Notes: a model not told the origin generated them from the letters alone. DNA of 64,000 nt from Alphaproteobacteria bacterium casp-alpha6 (GCA_001510135.1 LFER01000016.1:23238-87237); one strand, 5' to 3'; positions 55,096-63,842 are shown, numbered from the stretch's first letter. Program-made: numbers and translations.

Positions 55096-56340
55096 ATGAT
55101 GCAGAATGATAAATGGGACAACAACGCGTCTTTGGACAAATTGGCAGAGCTGTCGATCAAAACCGGTGTCGCCTTGGCTGCGGGGCAGGACCTTTTGATT
55201 ACGGCCCCCTATGAGGCTGCGCCTTTGGTGCGCCGTTTGGCCTATCACGCCTACAAAGCAGGCGCAGGCGTTGTGACCCCGCTGTTTTCTGATCCGGCAG
55301 TGACATTGATGCGCTATCAGAACGCGCGACCTGTGTCGTTTGATCACGCGACGCAATGGTTGTTCGACGGTATGGCAGCGGCCTTTGATGCAAACACGGC
55401 ACGTTTGGCCGTTGTTGGCGAAGACCCGATGCTTCTTTCTGAACAAAATCCAGACAGCGTTGGAAGAGCCAATCAGGCATTGTCCAGAGCCTCCTCTGCA
55501 GTGCGCGAGCGCATCACACGTTTTGATGTCAATTGGAATATTATTGCTTGGCCCGGTACGGAATGGGCCAAACAGGTCTTTCCTGCACTTTCGGATCAGG
55601 ATGCGCAAATAGCATTGGCAGATGCGATTTTCAAAGCATCTCGGGCCGATCAGGAAGACCCGATCGGCGCTTGGGCTGCACATAACAAAAATCTCCGGAT
55701 GCGCACAGATTGGCTAAATGAAAGAAATTTTGCTGCCCTTCGGTTTTACGGGGGGGGCACCGATCTAACGGTCGGGCTGGCAAAAGATCATGAATGGATG
55801 GGGGGGGCATCTGTGGCGCGAAACGGGATTACCTGCAATCCGAACATCCCCTCAGAAGAGGTTTTCACCACACCACACGCCCGGAAAGTAGAGGGGACTG
55901 TGCGCTCTACCAAACCGCTTTCGCATCAAGGCACGTTGATCGAAGACATCTCTGTCACATTCAAAGAAGGTCGAATAATCGAAGCGAGCGCATCACGTGG
56001 GCAAGACGTCTTTTTGAAACTCTTGGACACCGATGACGGGGCACGACGGCTCGGCGAAGTCGCGCTGGTCCCCCATAGCTCTCCGATCTCTCAAAGCGGA
56101 TTGCTCTTCTATAACACCCTCTTTGACGAAAATGCGGCCTGTCACATAGCTTTGGGGCAGTGCTATTCCAAATGTTTCAGAAACGGTGCAACTTTATCTG
56201 CAGAGGATGTTACAGAGCGCGGCGGCAACAGCAGCATGATCCATGTGGATTGGATGATCGGTTCAGATGAGATTGATATTGACGGGATTGCACAGGACGG
56301 CACAGTAACGGCAGTTTTTCGCAACGGAGAATGGGCCTAA
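55096..56340 (+). CDS. M29 family aminopeptidase
   Basis: A 414-residue cytoplasmic metallo-aminopeptidase of the AmpS/aminopeptidase T type. Family stretches: YEAAPLVRRLAYHAYKAGAG in the N-terminal domain, and metal-site segments NIPSEEVFTTPH, LFYNTLFDENAACHIALGQ, and GGNSSMIHVDWMIGSDEIDI in the C-terminal domain. It releases N-terminal residues from peptides with broad specificity. Two adjacent ATGs (55096 and 55099) follow AGGTGAT. Confidence 0.92.
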   Translation: MMQNDKWDNNASLDKLAELSIKTGVALAAGQDLLITAPYEAAPLVRRLAYHAYKAGAGVVTPLFSDPAVTLMRYQNARPVSFDHATQWLFDGMAAAFDANTARLAVVGEDPMLLSEQNPDSVGRANQALSRASSAVRERITRFDVNWNIIAWPGTEWAKQVFPALSDQDAQIALADAIFKASRADQEDPIGAWAAHNKNLRMRTDWLNERNFAALRFYGGGTDLTVGLAKDHEWMGGASVARNGITCNPNIPSEEVFTTPHARKVEGTVRSTKPLSHQGTLIEDISVTFKEGRIIEASASRGQDVFLKLLDTDDGARRLGEVALVPHSSPISQSGLLFYNTLFDENAACHIALGQCYSKCFRNGATLSAEDVTERGGNSSMIHVDWMIGSDEIDIDGIAQDGTVTAVFRNGEWA

Positions 56341-56426
56341 GGAGGCGGGCTTAAACGCGGCTCATAGCTGACTTCAACACACCCTTTAAGCAAGAACTTT
56401 ATACCCAGTCACAACAAGGGCACCCT

Positions 56427-56897
56427 ATGTCGTTTCTTTATCACACGAAGGTCAAAGCAGACTGGATTGATTACAACGGTCATATGCAGGACGCCTACTA
56501 TGGGTTGTTGTTCAGCTATGCTGTCGATGCTTTTCAGGATGTGGTCGGGTTTGACGCCGCCTATCGTCAACGAACTGGGTGTACAATTTATCTCGTCGAA
56601 GAGCACAAATACTTTTTAAAGGAGGTCAAAGAAGGCGATCTTCTTGAAATCCGGATTGGACTCTTGGCTGTCACAGAAAAGTTATTTCATCTTCATTGCC
56701 AGATGCTCTCAGGTGGGCAGGAAGTGGCCATCAGTGAATTGATCGAAATGCATGTTCAGCAAAAGCCGCGCCCCAAAGGGGTTGCGATTCCAGAGGCTAT
56801 TATGGAACAGATGACGGCCTATAAACTTGATGAGACGGCGCAGGCCAACATCGTGCGCCGCGCGCGTGCCATGTCGATCAAGGTTGGGGGGAAGTAA
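56427..56897 (+). CDS. Hotdog-fold thioesterase family protein
   Basis: A 156-residue 4-hydroxybenzoyl-CoA thioesterase-like protein. The active-site region is ADWIDYNGHMQDAYYG, with the Asp and the N-G-H element of hotdog thioesterases, followed by EEHKYFLKEVKEGDLLEI. Relatives in carnitine gene clusters act on betainyl-CoA; that is a possible role here but the neighbourhood does not confirm it. It precedes the DMT exporter by 73 bp. Confidence 0.82.
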   Translation: MSFLYHTKVKADWIDYNGHMQDAYYGLLFSYAVDAFQDVVGFDAAYRQRTGCTIYLVEEHKYFLKEVKEGDLLEIRIGLLAVTEKLFHLHCQMLSGGQEVAISELIEMHVQQKPRPKGVAIPEAIMEQMTAYKLDETAQANIVRRARAMSIKVGGK

Positions 56898-56970
56898 AGC
56901 GGATGCTTGCAGGCCCGACAATTACAGATCATCAGATTGACGCAAACGGCGCTCGCGTGCGTAATCAAAC

Positions 56971-57867
56971 ATGACGCTCAATCGTGGAATTCTAATCGCT
57001 TTTGCCGGCGCGCTCTTATTGACGCCTGACAGCCTTTTTATGCGCTGGTCAGAACTTGACGGGGGCGCGATGCTGGCATGGCGTGCCAGCCTATCAGGGA
57101 TCATCTATATAGTTATAGGGTATATGTTTGGGGGCAGTGCAAATGCGATCAGGGAGGGGGGGCTCAGACAGTTTAGCTTTTGGATTTTGGTTCTTTGTCA
57201 GATCTCAAATGCGACGTTTTTTGCCTTTGGAATTGCCATTGCACCCGTTGCAATCGTGCTTGTCGCCGTCGCAACTGTCCCGATTTTTTCTGTAATCCTT
57301 GGATTTTTCTTTTTGGGGGAACGTCCAGATTTTGGAACCTGGATCATTATCGGAGTTGTCTTTTTGGGGATCGCTTTGTCAGTCCTTGGGGATATCGATC
57401 CAACCCAACTTTTCAATCCGTACACGGTATTGGGCGCCGTGTTCGGGCTTCTTGTTGCCATAAGTCTGGCAATGAATTTTGTGATTATACGTAAGAACGA
57501 AACTCTTCCTTTCGAACTTGCTTTGGGTTTTGGAGGCCTAATTGCTGGCCTTAGCGCATTTGTGCTGTTTCCCGCAGCGTTTTCTCTTAGCTTTGAAAGC
57601 GCATTTTATATTTCGCTGACCGGCCTAATTATCTTGCCAATCTCTTTCTATTTGCTGTCTTACGCATCTCGATTTACGAGCGCCGCCAATGTTAGCATGT
57701 TAATGCTTTTGGAAACCGTCTTGGGGCCATTTTGGGTCTGGCTTGGGGTTGGCGAAGCGCCGGGGATATTTGGACTGATTGGAGGGGGAATTGTCATCGC
57801 GGCGTTGTTCTATTTTCTGTTGGGGCAAAAAAATGTATCAGGGTCACGCGCGGAGCCTGTAAATTAG
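56971..57867 (+). CDS. EamA/DMT-family transporter
   Basis: A 298-residue, ten-helix protein with two EamA repeats. Features: the N-terminal LIAFAGALLLTPDSLFMRW, an acidic loop, and LMLLETVLGPFWVWLGVGE in the second repeat, the EamA signature. Members export amino acids, nucleosides or other metabolites; the substrate is unknown. Confidence 0.85.
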   Translation: MTLNRGILIAFAGALLLTPDSLFMRWSELDGGAMLAWRASLSGIIYIVIGYMFGGSANAIREGGLRQFSFWILVLCQISNATFFAFGIAIAPVAIVLVAVATVPIFSVILGFFFLGERPDFGTWIIIGVVFLGIALSVLGDIDPTQLFNPYTVLGAVFGLLVAISLAMNFVIIRKNETLPFELALGFGGLIAGLSAFVLFPAAFSLSFESAFYISLTGLIILPISFYLLSYASRFTSAANVSMLMLLETVLGPFWVWLGVGEAPGIFGLIGGGIVIAALFYFLLGQKNVSGSRAEPVN

Positions 57868-57888
57868 TCGTCATGATCTTGGAATAAT

Positions 57889-58950
57889 TCAGTTTTTCAA
57901 ATACATAAATCGTCCGGTGATGAGATAACCAAGCCCAAGACGCGCGCCCAAAAAGATAGACAGCAAAGCAATCGGGGCATTTAAGGACAGGACAGCCATG
58001 GCGGAAAGACCTTGTCCGATCGAACATCCAAAGGCAAATGTTGCCCCCACTCCCATAAGGATTGCCCCGAGAATTTGCCTTTGAAGCTCTTTTGGATCTT
58101 CGCAGGCCTCAAGACGGAAGTGTCCCTTGAATAGACTTCCAATGAGCGCACCGGTCCAGACGCCAACGACCGAGCCTATCGCAAAATTCAATCCCCCCCC
58201 AAGCGATGTCATGGCATAAAGAATTGTTGCCCCAATTGGCGCTGTGAAACTATGCGAAATCACGGGCATATCTTCAAACCCATGCAGGGAAAGATAATGC
58301 ATTCCGATCCAACCGCTTGCGATCGCAAGCCCCACCATTATTCCCCAGAAAACATGTTTCGCACTCTGGCGAAAAATGCGATCTTGAAGCGCTATGGCTA
58401 GGAAAATAAAGCCAACCATTAAGCCTATGGTTTCCGAGGGCGCACCTGAGTACGACACGATCGGATCAACGAAGCCCGGGGTCTTTTGGGAAATGGTGAA
58501 GATGTCTCTGAGCCAAGCATTTATTGAAGAAAATACACCAGATGAGACGGTATAGGTCGTTATACCCATCACTAAAACAATTACAAAAGACCGTAAATCA
58601 CCACCGCCCAAACGCGATAGAGCGCCAAAGCCGCAATTGCCGGAAAACGCCATGCCTGCTCCAAAGATTATACCCCCTAGAATAGTGAGCATAGGGGTAA
58701 AAGGAACCGCCCTGATCGCGCTGGTTTCCAAAACTATCCATCCATTGAACATGCCCAGTGAGACAAAGATGATTGCGGAACCGATGGCAACGCCCCACAT
58801 CCGCACCAGCGTGTAGTTTTGAGCGTATAGTGCATCTTCAATGGCCCCTAATGTACAGAACCGGGCCAAGCGCGACGCCAGACCAAGAACAATTCCGCCG
58901 ATTAAACCAAGCCCTGCCGCAAGGAGATTTTCTGGTATCAGTTCAAACAA
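57889..58950 (-). CDS. soxT: YeeE/YedE-type sulfur compound permease (SoxT)
   Basis: A 353-residue, about nine-helix membrane protein of the YeeE/TsuA family that imports thiosulfate. The conserved cysteines of the pathway are in LARFCTLGAIEDAL, FSGNCGFGALSRLGGG and FAFGCSIGQGLS, each within the glycine-rich loops seen in TsuA. It is the last gene of the minus-strand soxS-glcG-soxR-soxT unit, the position of soxT in other alphaproteobacterial sox clusters. Confidence 0.88.
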   Translation of the reverse strand: MFELIPENLLAAGLGLIGGIVLGLASRLARFCTLGAIEDALYAQNYTLVRMWGVAIGSAIIFVSLGMFNGWIVLETSAIRAVPFTPMLTILGGIIFGAGMAFSGNCGFGALSRLGGGDLRSFVIVLVMGITTYTVSSGVFSSINAWLRDIFTISQKTPGFVDPIVSYSGAPSETIGLMVGFIFLAIALQDRIFRQSAKHVFWGIMVGLAIASGWIGMHYLSLHGFEDMPVISHSFTAPIGATILYAMTSLGGGLNFAIGSVVGVWTGALIGSLFKGHFRLEACEDPKELQRQILGAILMGVGATFAFGCSIGQGLSAMAVLSLNAPIALLSIFLGARLGLGYLITGRFMYLKN

Positions 58951-58986
58951 AGCCCGCCTCCACGCTTTTGTATTCAGTGATGCTGA

Positions 58987-59325
58987 TTATTTTCCTTTGT
59001 TGCAAAATATGTCATAGACAACGTCCAGAATACGTGTGGCGCGCTTGTCGGCAAGACGGTAATAGATCGTCTTTCCATCCCGGCGCGCAAAGACCAATCC
59101 TTCAGAGCGCAACCGTGCCAGCTGCTGAGACACTGCCGCCTGTCGCGACGACAGCAAGGTTTCCAAGTCCGTCACCGACTTTTCCCCTGAAGCCAGATAG
59201 CACAGGATCATCAAGCGCCCTTCGTGGCTTATAGCTTTTAGGAAACGCGATGCCGTCATCGCGCTATCCATCATGTCATCAAGCTCGTTTTGAGTGATGT
59301 CTTCAGAAATTACCGGTACTACCAA
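58987..59325 (-). CDS. soxR: ArsR-family sox regulator SoxR
   Basis: A 112-residue winged-helix repressor. The helix-turn-helix is in LETLLSSRQAAVSQQLARLR, and the wing in VFARRDGKTIYYRLAD. It contains C47 in ILCYLASGE, in the region where SoxR-type ArsR proteins keep a sulfur-sensing Cys. In studied relatives SoxR represses the sox operons and is released by thiosulfate-derived persulfides. Candidate operators lie at 60212-60231 and 61582-61601. Confidence 0.88.
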   Translation of the reverse strand: MVVPVISEDITQNELDDMMDSAMTASRFLKAISHEGRLMILCYLASGEKSVTDLETLLSSRQAAVSQQLARLRSEGLVFARRDGKTIYYRLADKRATRILDVVYDIFCNKGK

Positions 59326-59335
59326 ACTTACCCCT

Positions 59336-59827
59336 TCAAAACGCTATGTCATCTTCAATTGCGGCAATACCTGCTGCCGCACAGTTTTCGTCCTGATCAC
59401 CACCAGGTGCCCCAGAAACACCGATTCCTGCCACCAAACTACCCTGTCCGTCAAGAACCGGAAGCCCGCCGCCAACCATCATGGCATTAGATAGGTTGCG
59501 CAGGCCTGCCAAATCAGTGCCTGATGCTGTCAATTGGGACAGTTCTCCGGTTGGCGTGCGAAATGTGACGGCTGTCCAGGCTTTACGATGTGCAGTTTCA
59601 AAAACATGAACGCCCGCGTATTGATCCCTCAGAAAGACCTGAGGGATACCAAAACGGTCTGTCACCATCACACCGATTTGAAATCCTGCCGCGTTGCAAA
59701 AATCCAAGGCGCCCTGTGCCATGGCGAGGTTTACGCTGGGCTTCAGGGCCCGGAAATCAACAAAAGGGTTTTCTTCTGCCATGACAGGAGAGGCGCACAA
59801 CAAAGCAGTTGCTAAGATTTTGTTCAT
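59336..59827 (-). CDS. GlcG/HbpS-family exported protein inside the sox cluster
   Basis: A 163-residue protein with a signal peptide (ending SPVMA) and the DUF336/GlcG fold pattern: ALDFCNAAGFQIGVMVTDRF, followed by AHRKAWTAVTF, and GGLPVLDGQGSLVAGIGVSG. Some members bind haem (HbpS); others are of unknown function. The frame overlaps soxS by 4 bases (ATGA) and ends 10 bp before soxR, so it is a true operon member. It is not part of the best-known sox gene sets. Confidence 0.85.
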   Translation of the reverse strand: MNKILATALLCASPVMAEENPFVDFRALKPSVNLAMAQGALDFCNAAGFQIGVMVTDRFGIPQVFLRDQYAGVHVFETAHRKAWTAVTFRTPTGELSQLTASGTDLAGLRNLSNAMMVGGGLPVLDGQGSLVAGIGVSGAPGGDQDENCAAAGIAAIEDDIAF

Positions 59828-60213
59828 TCGTTGATATCCTTGTACTCTGTGTGTTTTGACAATATTTCTTCGAGAAGGGTCCAGAAAAAATCTTCGCCTG
59901 GGTAGCCCTCAATCCGGGCAATTTCCAACCCATTTTCGACCAACACGAAGGTCGGTGTATAAACGACCGGATTTTCAATGCGAGAATCATCAATGCTTTG
60001 AGCCAGATCAACATGTATAAGCGGAGCAAATTGTCCTTCTTTGGTTTTTGGATAAATCGGTCCAATTTCTCTGTCCCACACCTCGCACCACATGCAGTTG
60101 TCTTCCCGTACCATCAACAGGCTTGCCCCGTTCGCAATCATCGGAAAGATGGCGAACAAAAAAATGAGTAAAGCTTTCAACACATCTTTTATCCGTTGAC
60201 GGTGACCATACAT
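59824..60213 (-). CDS. soxS: Periplasmic thioredoxin SoxS
   Basis: A 129-residue thioredoxin-like protein with an N-terminal hydrophobic export segment and the redox motif C39-M-W-C42 in MVREDNCMWCEVWDREIG. In relatives SoxS keeps SoxY active by reducing its swinging-arm cysteine. The first ATG (60213) overlaps the candidate SoxR operator, so a GTG at 60183, giving a standard signal peptide, is a plausible alternative start. It is divergent from soxV. Confidence 0.88.
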   Translation of the reverse strand: MYGHRQRIKDVLKALLIFLFAIFPMIANGASLLMVREDNCMWCEVWDREIGPIYPKTKEGQFAPLIHVDLAQSIDDSRIENPVVYTPTFVLVENGLEIARIEGYPGEDFFWTLLEEILSKHTEYKDINE

Positions 60214-60231
60214 ATTACATAAAGTGAATAT
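60212..60231. promoter_or_regulatory. Candidate SoxR operator in the soxS/soxV gap
   Basis: ATATTAC, six bases, TGAATAT: an imperfect 7-N6-7 inverted repeat between the divergent soxS and soxV genes. The intact half TGAATAT closely matches the half TGAATTT of the site before soxX. Confidence 0.6.
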
Positions 60232-60254
60232 ATCTTTTAGGCAAGGTTTTCGAA

Positions 60255-60995
60255 ATGTTTGACGTTAGTTTGTTTGGGGCTGTTTTGGCCGGACTGCTTT
60301 CCTTTGCCTCACCTTGCGTTTTACCGATCGTACCGTTTTATCTAAGCTATTTGGCTGGAACAGGATTGTCCGACCTGCAGTCAGGCGCGGCGATCACGTC
60401 CGCGGTCCGCAGAAAGGCTTTTATCAGCGCAATATGTTTTTCACTTGGAATAATTATCATTTTTGTTGGAATGGGGGCGACCGCGACAGTATTTGGTGCC
60501 GCTCTGCGGGACTGGTTCGGTGTGTTAAGATGGGCAGCTGCCGCGACTATATTTTTGATGGGTTTACATTTTGTCGGTCTCTTCAAAATAGGCGCTCTTA
60601 ACCACCAGTTCACATTAAATATCGGAAATACAGATAATGTTTCATTTGGCATGGCGTTTTTGCTTGGACTTGCTTTTGCTTTTGGGTGGACTCCCTGTGT
60701 GGGTCCTATTCTGGCCGCGATCTTGTTCACTGCTGCCGCGAGTGAGAACGTTTGGCAGGGGATTTATCTTCTGATCGCATACGGGATAGGTATGACCGCG
60801 CCTTTTGTTTTTGCGAGTATTTTTATTGGTCCGTTTTTGAGGTGGGCGGCCGGATTTCGCAAACATCTTGGACGGGTTGAAAAGGCGATGGGCGGGCTTC
60901 TTATTTTTTTTGCGGTGTTGATAGCGACGAACTCAGTGGGTGAAATTGCAGGTTGGATGCTGCGTATTGCACCTGATTTTTGGACTTTTGGCTAG
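60255..60995 (+). CDS. soxV: CcdA/DsbD-type membrane electron transporter SoxV
   Basis: A 246-residue, six-helix membrane protein that carries electrons from cytoplasmic thioredoxin to periplasmic SoxW/SoxS. The paired redox cysteines are in SFASPCVLPIVPFYLSYLAG and GWTPCVGPILAAI. It is the first gene of the plus-strand sox operon and is followed by soxW after 9 bp. Confidence 0.94.
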   Translation: MFDVSLFGAVLAGLLSFASPCVLPIVPFYLSYLAGTGLSDLQSGAAITSAVRRKAFISAICFSLGIIIIFVGMGATATVFGAALRDWFGVLRWAAAATIFLMGLHFVGLFKIGALNHQFTLNIGNTDNVSFGMAFLLGLAFAFGWTPCVGPILAAILFTAAASENVWQGIYLLIAYGIGMTAPFVFASIFIGPFLRWAAGFRKHLGRVEKAMGGLLIFFAVLIATNSVGEIAGWMLRIAPDFWTFG

Positions 60996-61004
60996 GAGCT
61001 GGAT

Positions 61005-61580
61005 ATGAAACGGATTCTTTTTTCGTGCTTAATGCTGATCATCTCTCACCCGTTGATCGGGGCTGAAATGGGAGATGATGGGCTGCACAAAGCGGCATGG
61101 ATGCGCGACACTTTCAAAGATCTTTCAGAAGATTTGGAGGAAGCAAATTCGGAAGGAAAACGTCTGGCGGTGATCATTGAACAGAGAAACTGCATATATT
61201 GTAAAAAAATGCATGAAACCGTTTTTTCCGATCCAGCCGTATTTTCGTATTTGATGGACAATTTCTTTGTTGTGCAGATCAATATGTTCGGCAACGTAGA
61301 AGTCACAGATTTTGACGGCGAAACCCTCGAGGAACGCGATATGGTGTCTAAATGGGGTATGCTGTTCACGCCAACAATGATGTTTTTTCCCGAAGATGTC
61401 AGTGACGCTCAATCCGCCAACCGTGTGATGGTCGCCTCGATGCCGGGGGCCTTTGGCAAGGAAACTACCAAAAATCTGCTGAGCTGGGTAATCGACAAGG
61501 AGTATGAAACCCCTGGCGCCAGTTTCCAAAAGTATCATGCAGACAAATTTAATGCGCGACAATCTTCGCAATCAGATTGA
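61005..61580 (+). CDS. soxW: Periplasmic thioredoxin SoxW
   Basis: A 191-residue thioredoxin-fold protein with a signal peptide (ending LIGA) and the redox motif CIYC in IEQRNCIYCKKMHETVF, followed by the cis-Pro segment GMLFTPTMMFFPED. It accepts electrons from SoxV and is thought to serve the periplasmic thiols of the Sox system. It lies 9 bp after soxV. Confidence 0.92.
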   Translation: MKRILFSCLMLIISHPLIGAEMGDDGLHKAAWMRDTFKDLSEDLEEANSEGKRLAVIIEQRNCIYCKKMHETVFSDPAVFSYLMDNFFVVQINMFGNVEVTDFDGETLEERDMVSKWGMLFTPTMMFFPEDVSDAQSANRVMVASMPGAFGKETTKNLLSWVIDKEYETPGASFQKYHADKFNARQSSQSD

Positions 61581-61581
61581 T

Positions 61582-61601
61582 AAATTCATTTTTTTGAATT
61601 T
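61582..61601. promoter_or_regulatory. Candidate SoxR operator before soxX
   Basis: AAATTCA, six T residues, TGAATTT: a perfect 7-N6-7 inverted repeat directly after the soxW stop codon and about 65 bases before soxX. It has the same geometry as the soxS/soxV site. Confidence 0.65.
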
Positions 61602-61664
61602 GTTCTTGCCAAATCGTGATTAGCTGATAGGGTGGCAAAAAAACATCAGAACCAAGGGGAAGTT

Positions 61665-62129
61665 ATGAGAATATTAAGAAGGGCATGCTTTGGCGCACTT
61701 ACACTCATTCTGGGCGCCTCCACCACACTGGCTGCAGATATCGCTCCTGGGGATGTGGTGTTTACCGATGGTGCTGTTACGGCAAGCTTGACCGGCGTGC
61801 AGGGTGATGCCGCAAATGGGCGTAAGGTTTTCATGAACCGCAAGCTTGGCAACTGTCTTGCGTGCCACGCCAATTCGGACATGAATGATCAATCCTTTCA
61901 CGGGGAAGTCGGACCGGTTCTCGATGGTGTGGCCTCGCGCTGGAGCGAAGTGGAATTGCGCGGCATTCTCGTTAACTCAAAAATGATGTTTGAGGGAACG
62001 ATCATGCCAGCCTTCTACCGAGATGCGGGTTTTACAAGGAACCTTAAGTCGTTTGAGGGAAAAACCATAATGAGCGCGCAGCAAATTGAAGACGTGCTCG
62101 CATATCTTTTAACGCTGAACGAAGAATAA
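61665..62129 (+). CDS. soxX: Sulfur-oxidation cytochrome SoxX
   Basis: A 154-residue c-type cytochrome with a signal peptide (ending TLAA) and one haem site, CLACH in RKLGNCLACHANSD; the distal Met is probably in MMFEGTIMPAFYRDAG. It forms the SoxXA complex, which attaches thiosulfate to SoxY. ATG 61665 with AAGGGGAAG upstream is preferred to the open frame start at 61632. Confidence 0.94.
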   Translation: MRILRRACFGALTLILGASTTLAADIAPGDVVFTDGAVTASLTGVQGDAANGRKVFMNRKLGNCLACHANSDMNDQSFHGEVGPVLDGVASRWSEVELRGILVNSKMMFEGTIMPAFYRDAGFTRNLKSFEGKTIMSAQQIEDVLAYLLTLNEE

Positions 62130-62142
62130 AGGGAATATTCGC

Positions 62143-62565
62143 ATGACTTTGTCGAGACGAGATTTTGTAATTGGTGCTGGCTGCGGGGTTGCATTTGCAA
62201 GCATGTCTTCACTTCCTGCGTATGCGTCGCTTGTCGAGGACAGCATCGCAGCATTTACAGGAGGTGCGGATGTGGTGTCCGGTGATATCGTTCTGGATGC
62301 GCCGGAGATAGCAGAGAACGGAAACACGGTTCCGATAGAAGTCTCAGCACCAGGAGCTGCAAGCATCATGTTACTGGCAACAGGCAATCCTGTACCGGCC
62401 GTTGCCACATTCAATTTTGGTCCGCTTAGCGGCTCGCGCTCAGGAAATACCCGTATCCGCCTGATCAAAACCCAAGAGGTTATGGCGATCGCTAAAATGG
62501 AAGATGGTTCTTTTAGATCGGCACAGGCGACTGTCAAAGTGACAATCGGTGGATGTGGCGGATAA
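62143..62565 (+). CDS. soxY: Sulfur-carrier protein SoxY
   Basis: A 140-residue periplasmic protein with a Tat signal (SRRDFVIGAGCG). It ends in the GGCGG swinging arm (VKVTIGGCGG), whose Cys 138 carries the sulfur intermediates during oxidation. It lies 13 bp after soxX and 15 bp before soxZ, its complex partner. Confidence 0.97.
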   Translation: MTLSRRDFVIGAGCGVAFASMSSLPAYASLVEDSIAAFTGGADVVSGDIVLDAPEIAENGNTVPIEVSAPGAASIMLLATGNPVPAVATFNFGPLSGSRSGNTRIRLIKTQEVMAIAKMEDGSFRSAQATVKVTIGGCGG

Positions 62566-62580
62566 GTAAGGAAATTTAAA

Positions 62581-62910
62581 ATGGCAAAAGATGCAAAACC
62601 CCGTGTAAAAGTCCCTAAATTGGCGGCTGCCGGTGAAACGATCACTTTAAAAACTATGATCAGTCACAAGATGGAATCTGGTCAACGCAAAGACAGTGAC
62701 GGCAACAAAATCCCGCGCTCAATCATCAATCGGTTTACCTGCGATTTTAATGGTCAGAACGTGATTAATGTGACCCTTGAACCTGCGATTTCAACCAATC
62801 CTTATCTGCAGTTTGATGCCGTGGTGCCTGAGGCGGGCGAATTCAAGTTCACTTGGTATGATGATGATGGATCTGTTTACGAGACGTCGAAAAAAATCGC
62901 GATAGGCTAA
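62581..62910 (+). CDS. soxZ: Sulfur-oxidation protein SoxZ
   Basis: A 109-residue immunoglobulin-like protein that pairs with SoxY. It has no signal peptide and is exported as a complex with Tat-targeted SoxY. Typical stretches: AAAGETITLKTMISHKMESG and FTWYDDDGSVYETSKKI. Confidence 0.96.
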   Translation: MAKDAKPRVKVPKLAAAGETITLKTMISHKMESGQRKDSDGNKIPRSIINRFTCDFNGQNVINVTLEPAISTNPYLQFDAVVPEAGEFKFTWYDDDGSVYETSKKIAIG

Positions 62911-62940
62911 GCGATACTCACCGGGGAGGGTGGTAAGACA

Positions 62941-63768
62941 ATGAGAACACTTCTGGCAATATCTCTTTCGGCTTTGGTTGGCTCACTTGCTTGGGCTGGA
63001 GAGGATTCATCGTTGGTCATTGACGGCGAAGAAATCAAAATACGCGCTACCGCGCCGGCTCATGCTGATGCACTTGACGAGGTTTATTCAGGTTGGGTGT
63101 TCAGGACGGATGAAACGCAAGCATTGCAGATGGATGACTTTGAAAACCCAGCCTTTGTCTTTGTCGATCAAGCGATTGACATGTTCAGTAAAGTCGACGG
63201 CACCGAAGGTAAATCTTGCGCCAGTTGTCATGACGACGTTGCTGAATTTGCAGGTCTTCGACCCACGATGCCCCGGGTTGTTGATGGCGAAGTTGTCACA
63301 ATGGAAGATATGGTGAATGGATGCCGGACAAAACGGATGGGTGCCGAACCTTGGAAGTGGTCTTCCGCATCGATGACAGCCATGACGGCATTAATCGGGC
63401 TCCAGTCACGTGGCACGGAAATTAATGTCAAGATTGACGGGGACGCCGCAGCGCAATGGGAAGCGGGCAAAGAGCTGTACTACACGCGCGTTGGTCAGCT
63501 CGATATGTCATGCGCCAATTGCCATGAAGATAATTACGGCAACATGATCCGTGCTGATCATCTGTCTCAGGGGCAAATCAACGGATTTCCGACCTACCGG
63601 TTAAAAAATACAAAGTTGAATTCTGTTCATGGACGGTTCAAGGGCTGCATGGAAAATATTCGTGCCACTCCTTTTAAAGAGGGTGGGGAAGAATTTAAGG
63701 CGCTAGAGCTTTATCTTGCGTCTCGCGGAAATGGCCTGTCGGTGGAAACACCTTCTGTACGCAACTAA
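62941..63768 (+). CDS. soxA: Dihaem cytochrome SoxA
   Basis: A 275-residue periplasmic cytochrome with a signal peptide (ending AWA). Two CxxCH sites are present, C93-C96-H97 (KSCASCHDD) and C191-C194-H195 (MSCANCHED), so this is the dihaem form. C236 in RFKGCMENIRATPF is the active-site Cys that becomes persulfidated. With SoxX it joins thiosulfate to SoxY oxidatively. Confidence 0.96.
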   Translation: MRTLLAISLSALVGSLAWAGEDSSLVIDGEEIKIRATAPAHADALDEVYSGWVFRTDETQALQMDDFENPAFVFVDQAIDMFSKVDGTEGKSCASCHDDVAEFAGLRPTMPRVVDGEVVTMEDMVNGCRTKRMGAEPWKWSSASMTAMTALIGLQSRGTEINVKIDGDAAAQWEAGKELYYTRVGQLDMSCANCHEDNYGNMIRADHLSQGQINGFPTYRLKNTKLNSVHGRFKGCMENIRATPFKEGGEEFKALELYLASRGNGLSVETPSVRN

Positions 63769-63779
63769 TTAACTACTGC

Positions 63780-63799
63780 GAGCCGGCTTATGCCGGCTC
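63780..63799 (+). terminator. Hairpin between soxA and soxB
   Basis: Perfect 8-bp stem GAGCCGGC / GCCGGCTC with a TTAT loop, followed by a pyrimidine-rich TCTTTC. Lying within the operon, it may end some transcripts or protect the soxXYZA message from 3' decay. Confidence 0.6.
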
Positions 63800-63842
63800 T
63801 CTTTCGACCTTAAACATTCAATAATTTGCATGTGAGTTAAAA

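Noticed and set aside
58970..58990. Possible third SoxR site (GTATTCA ... TGATTAT) before soxT
   Set aside because: The spacer is 7 rather than 6 bases and one arm is degenerate; with only 36 bp between soxR and soxT a separate operator is not needed.
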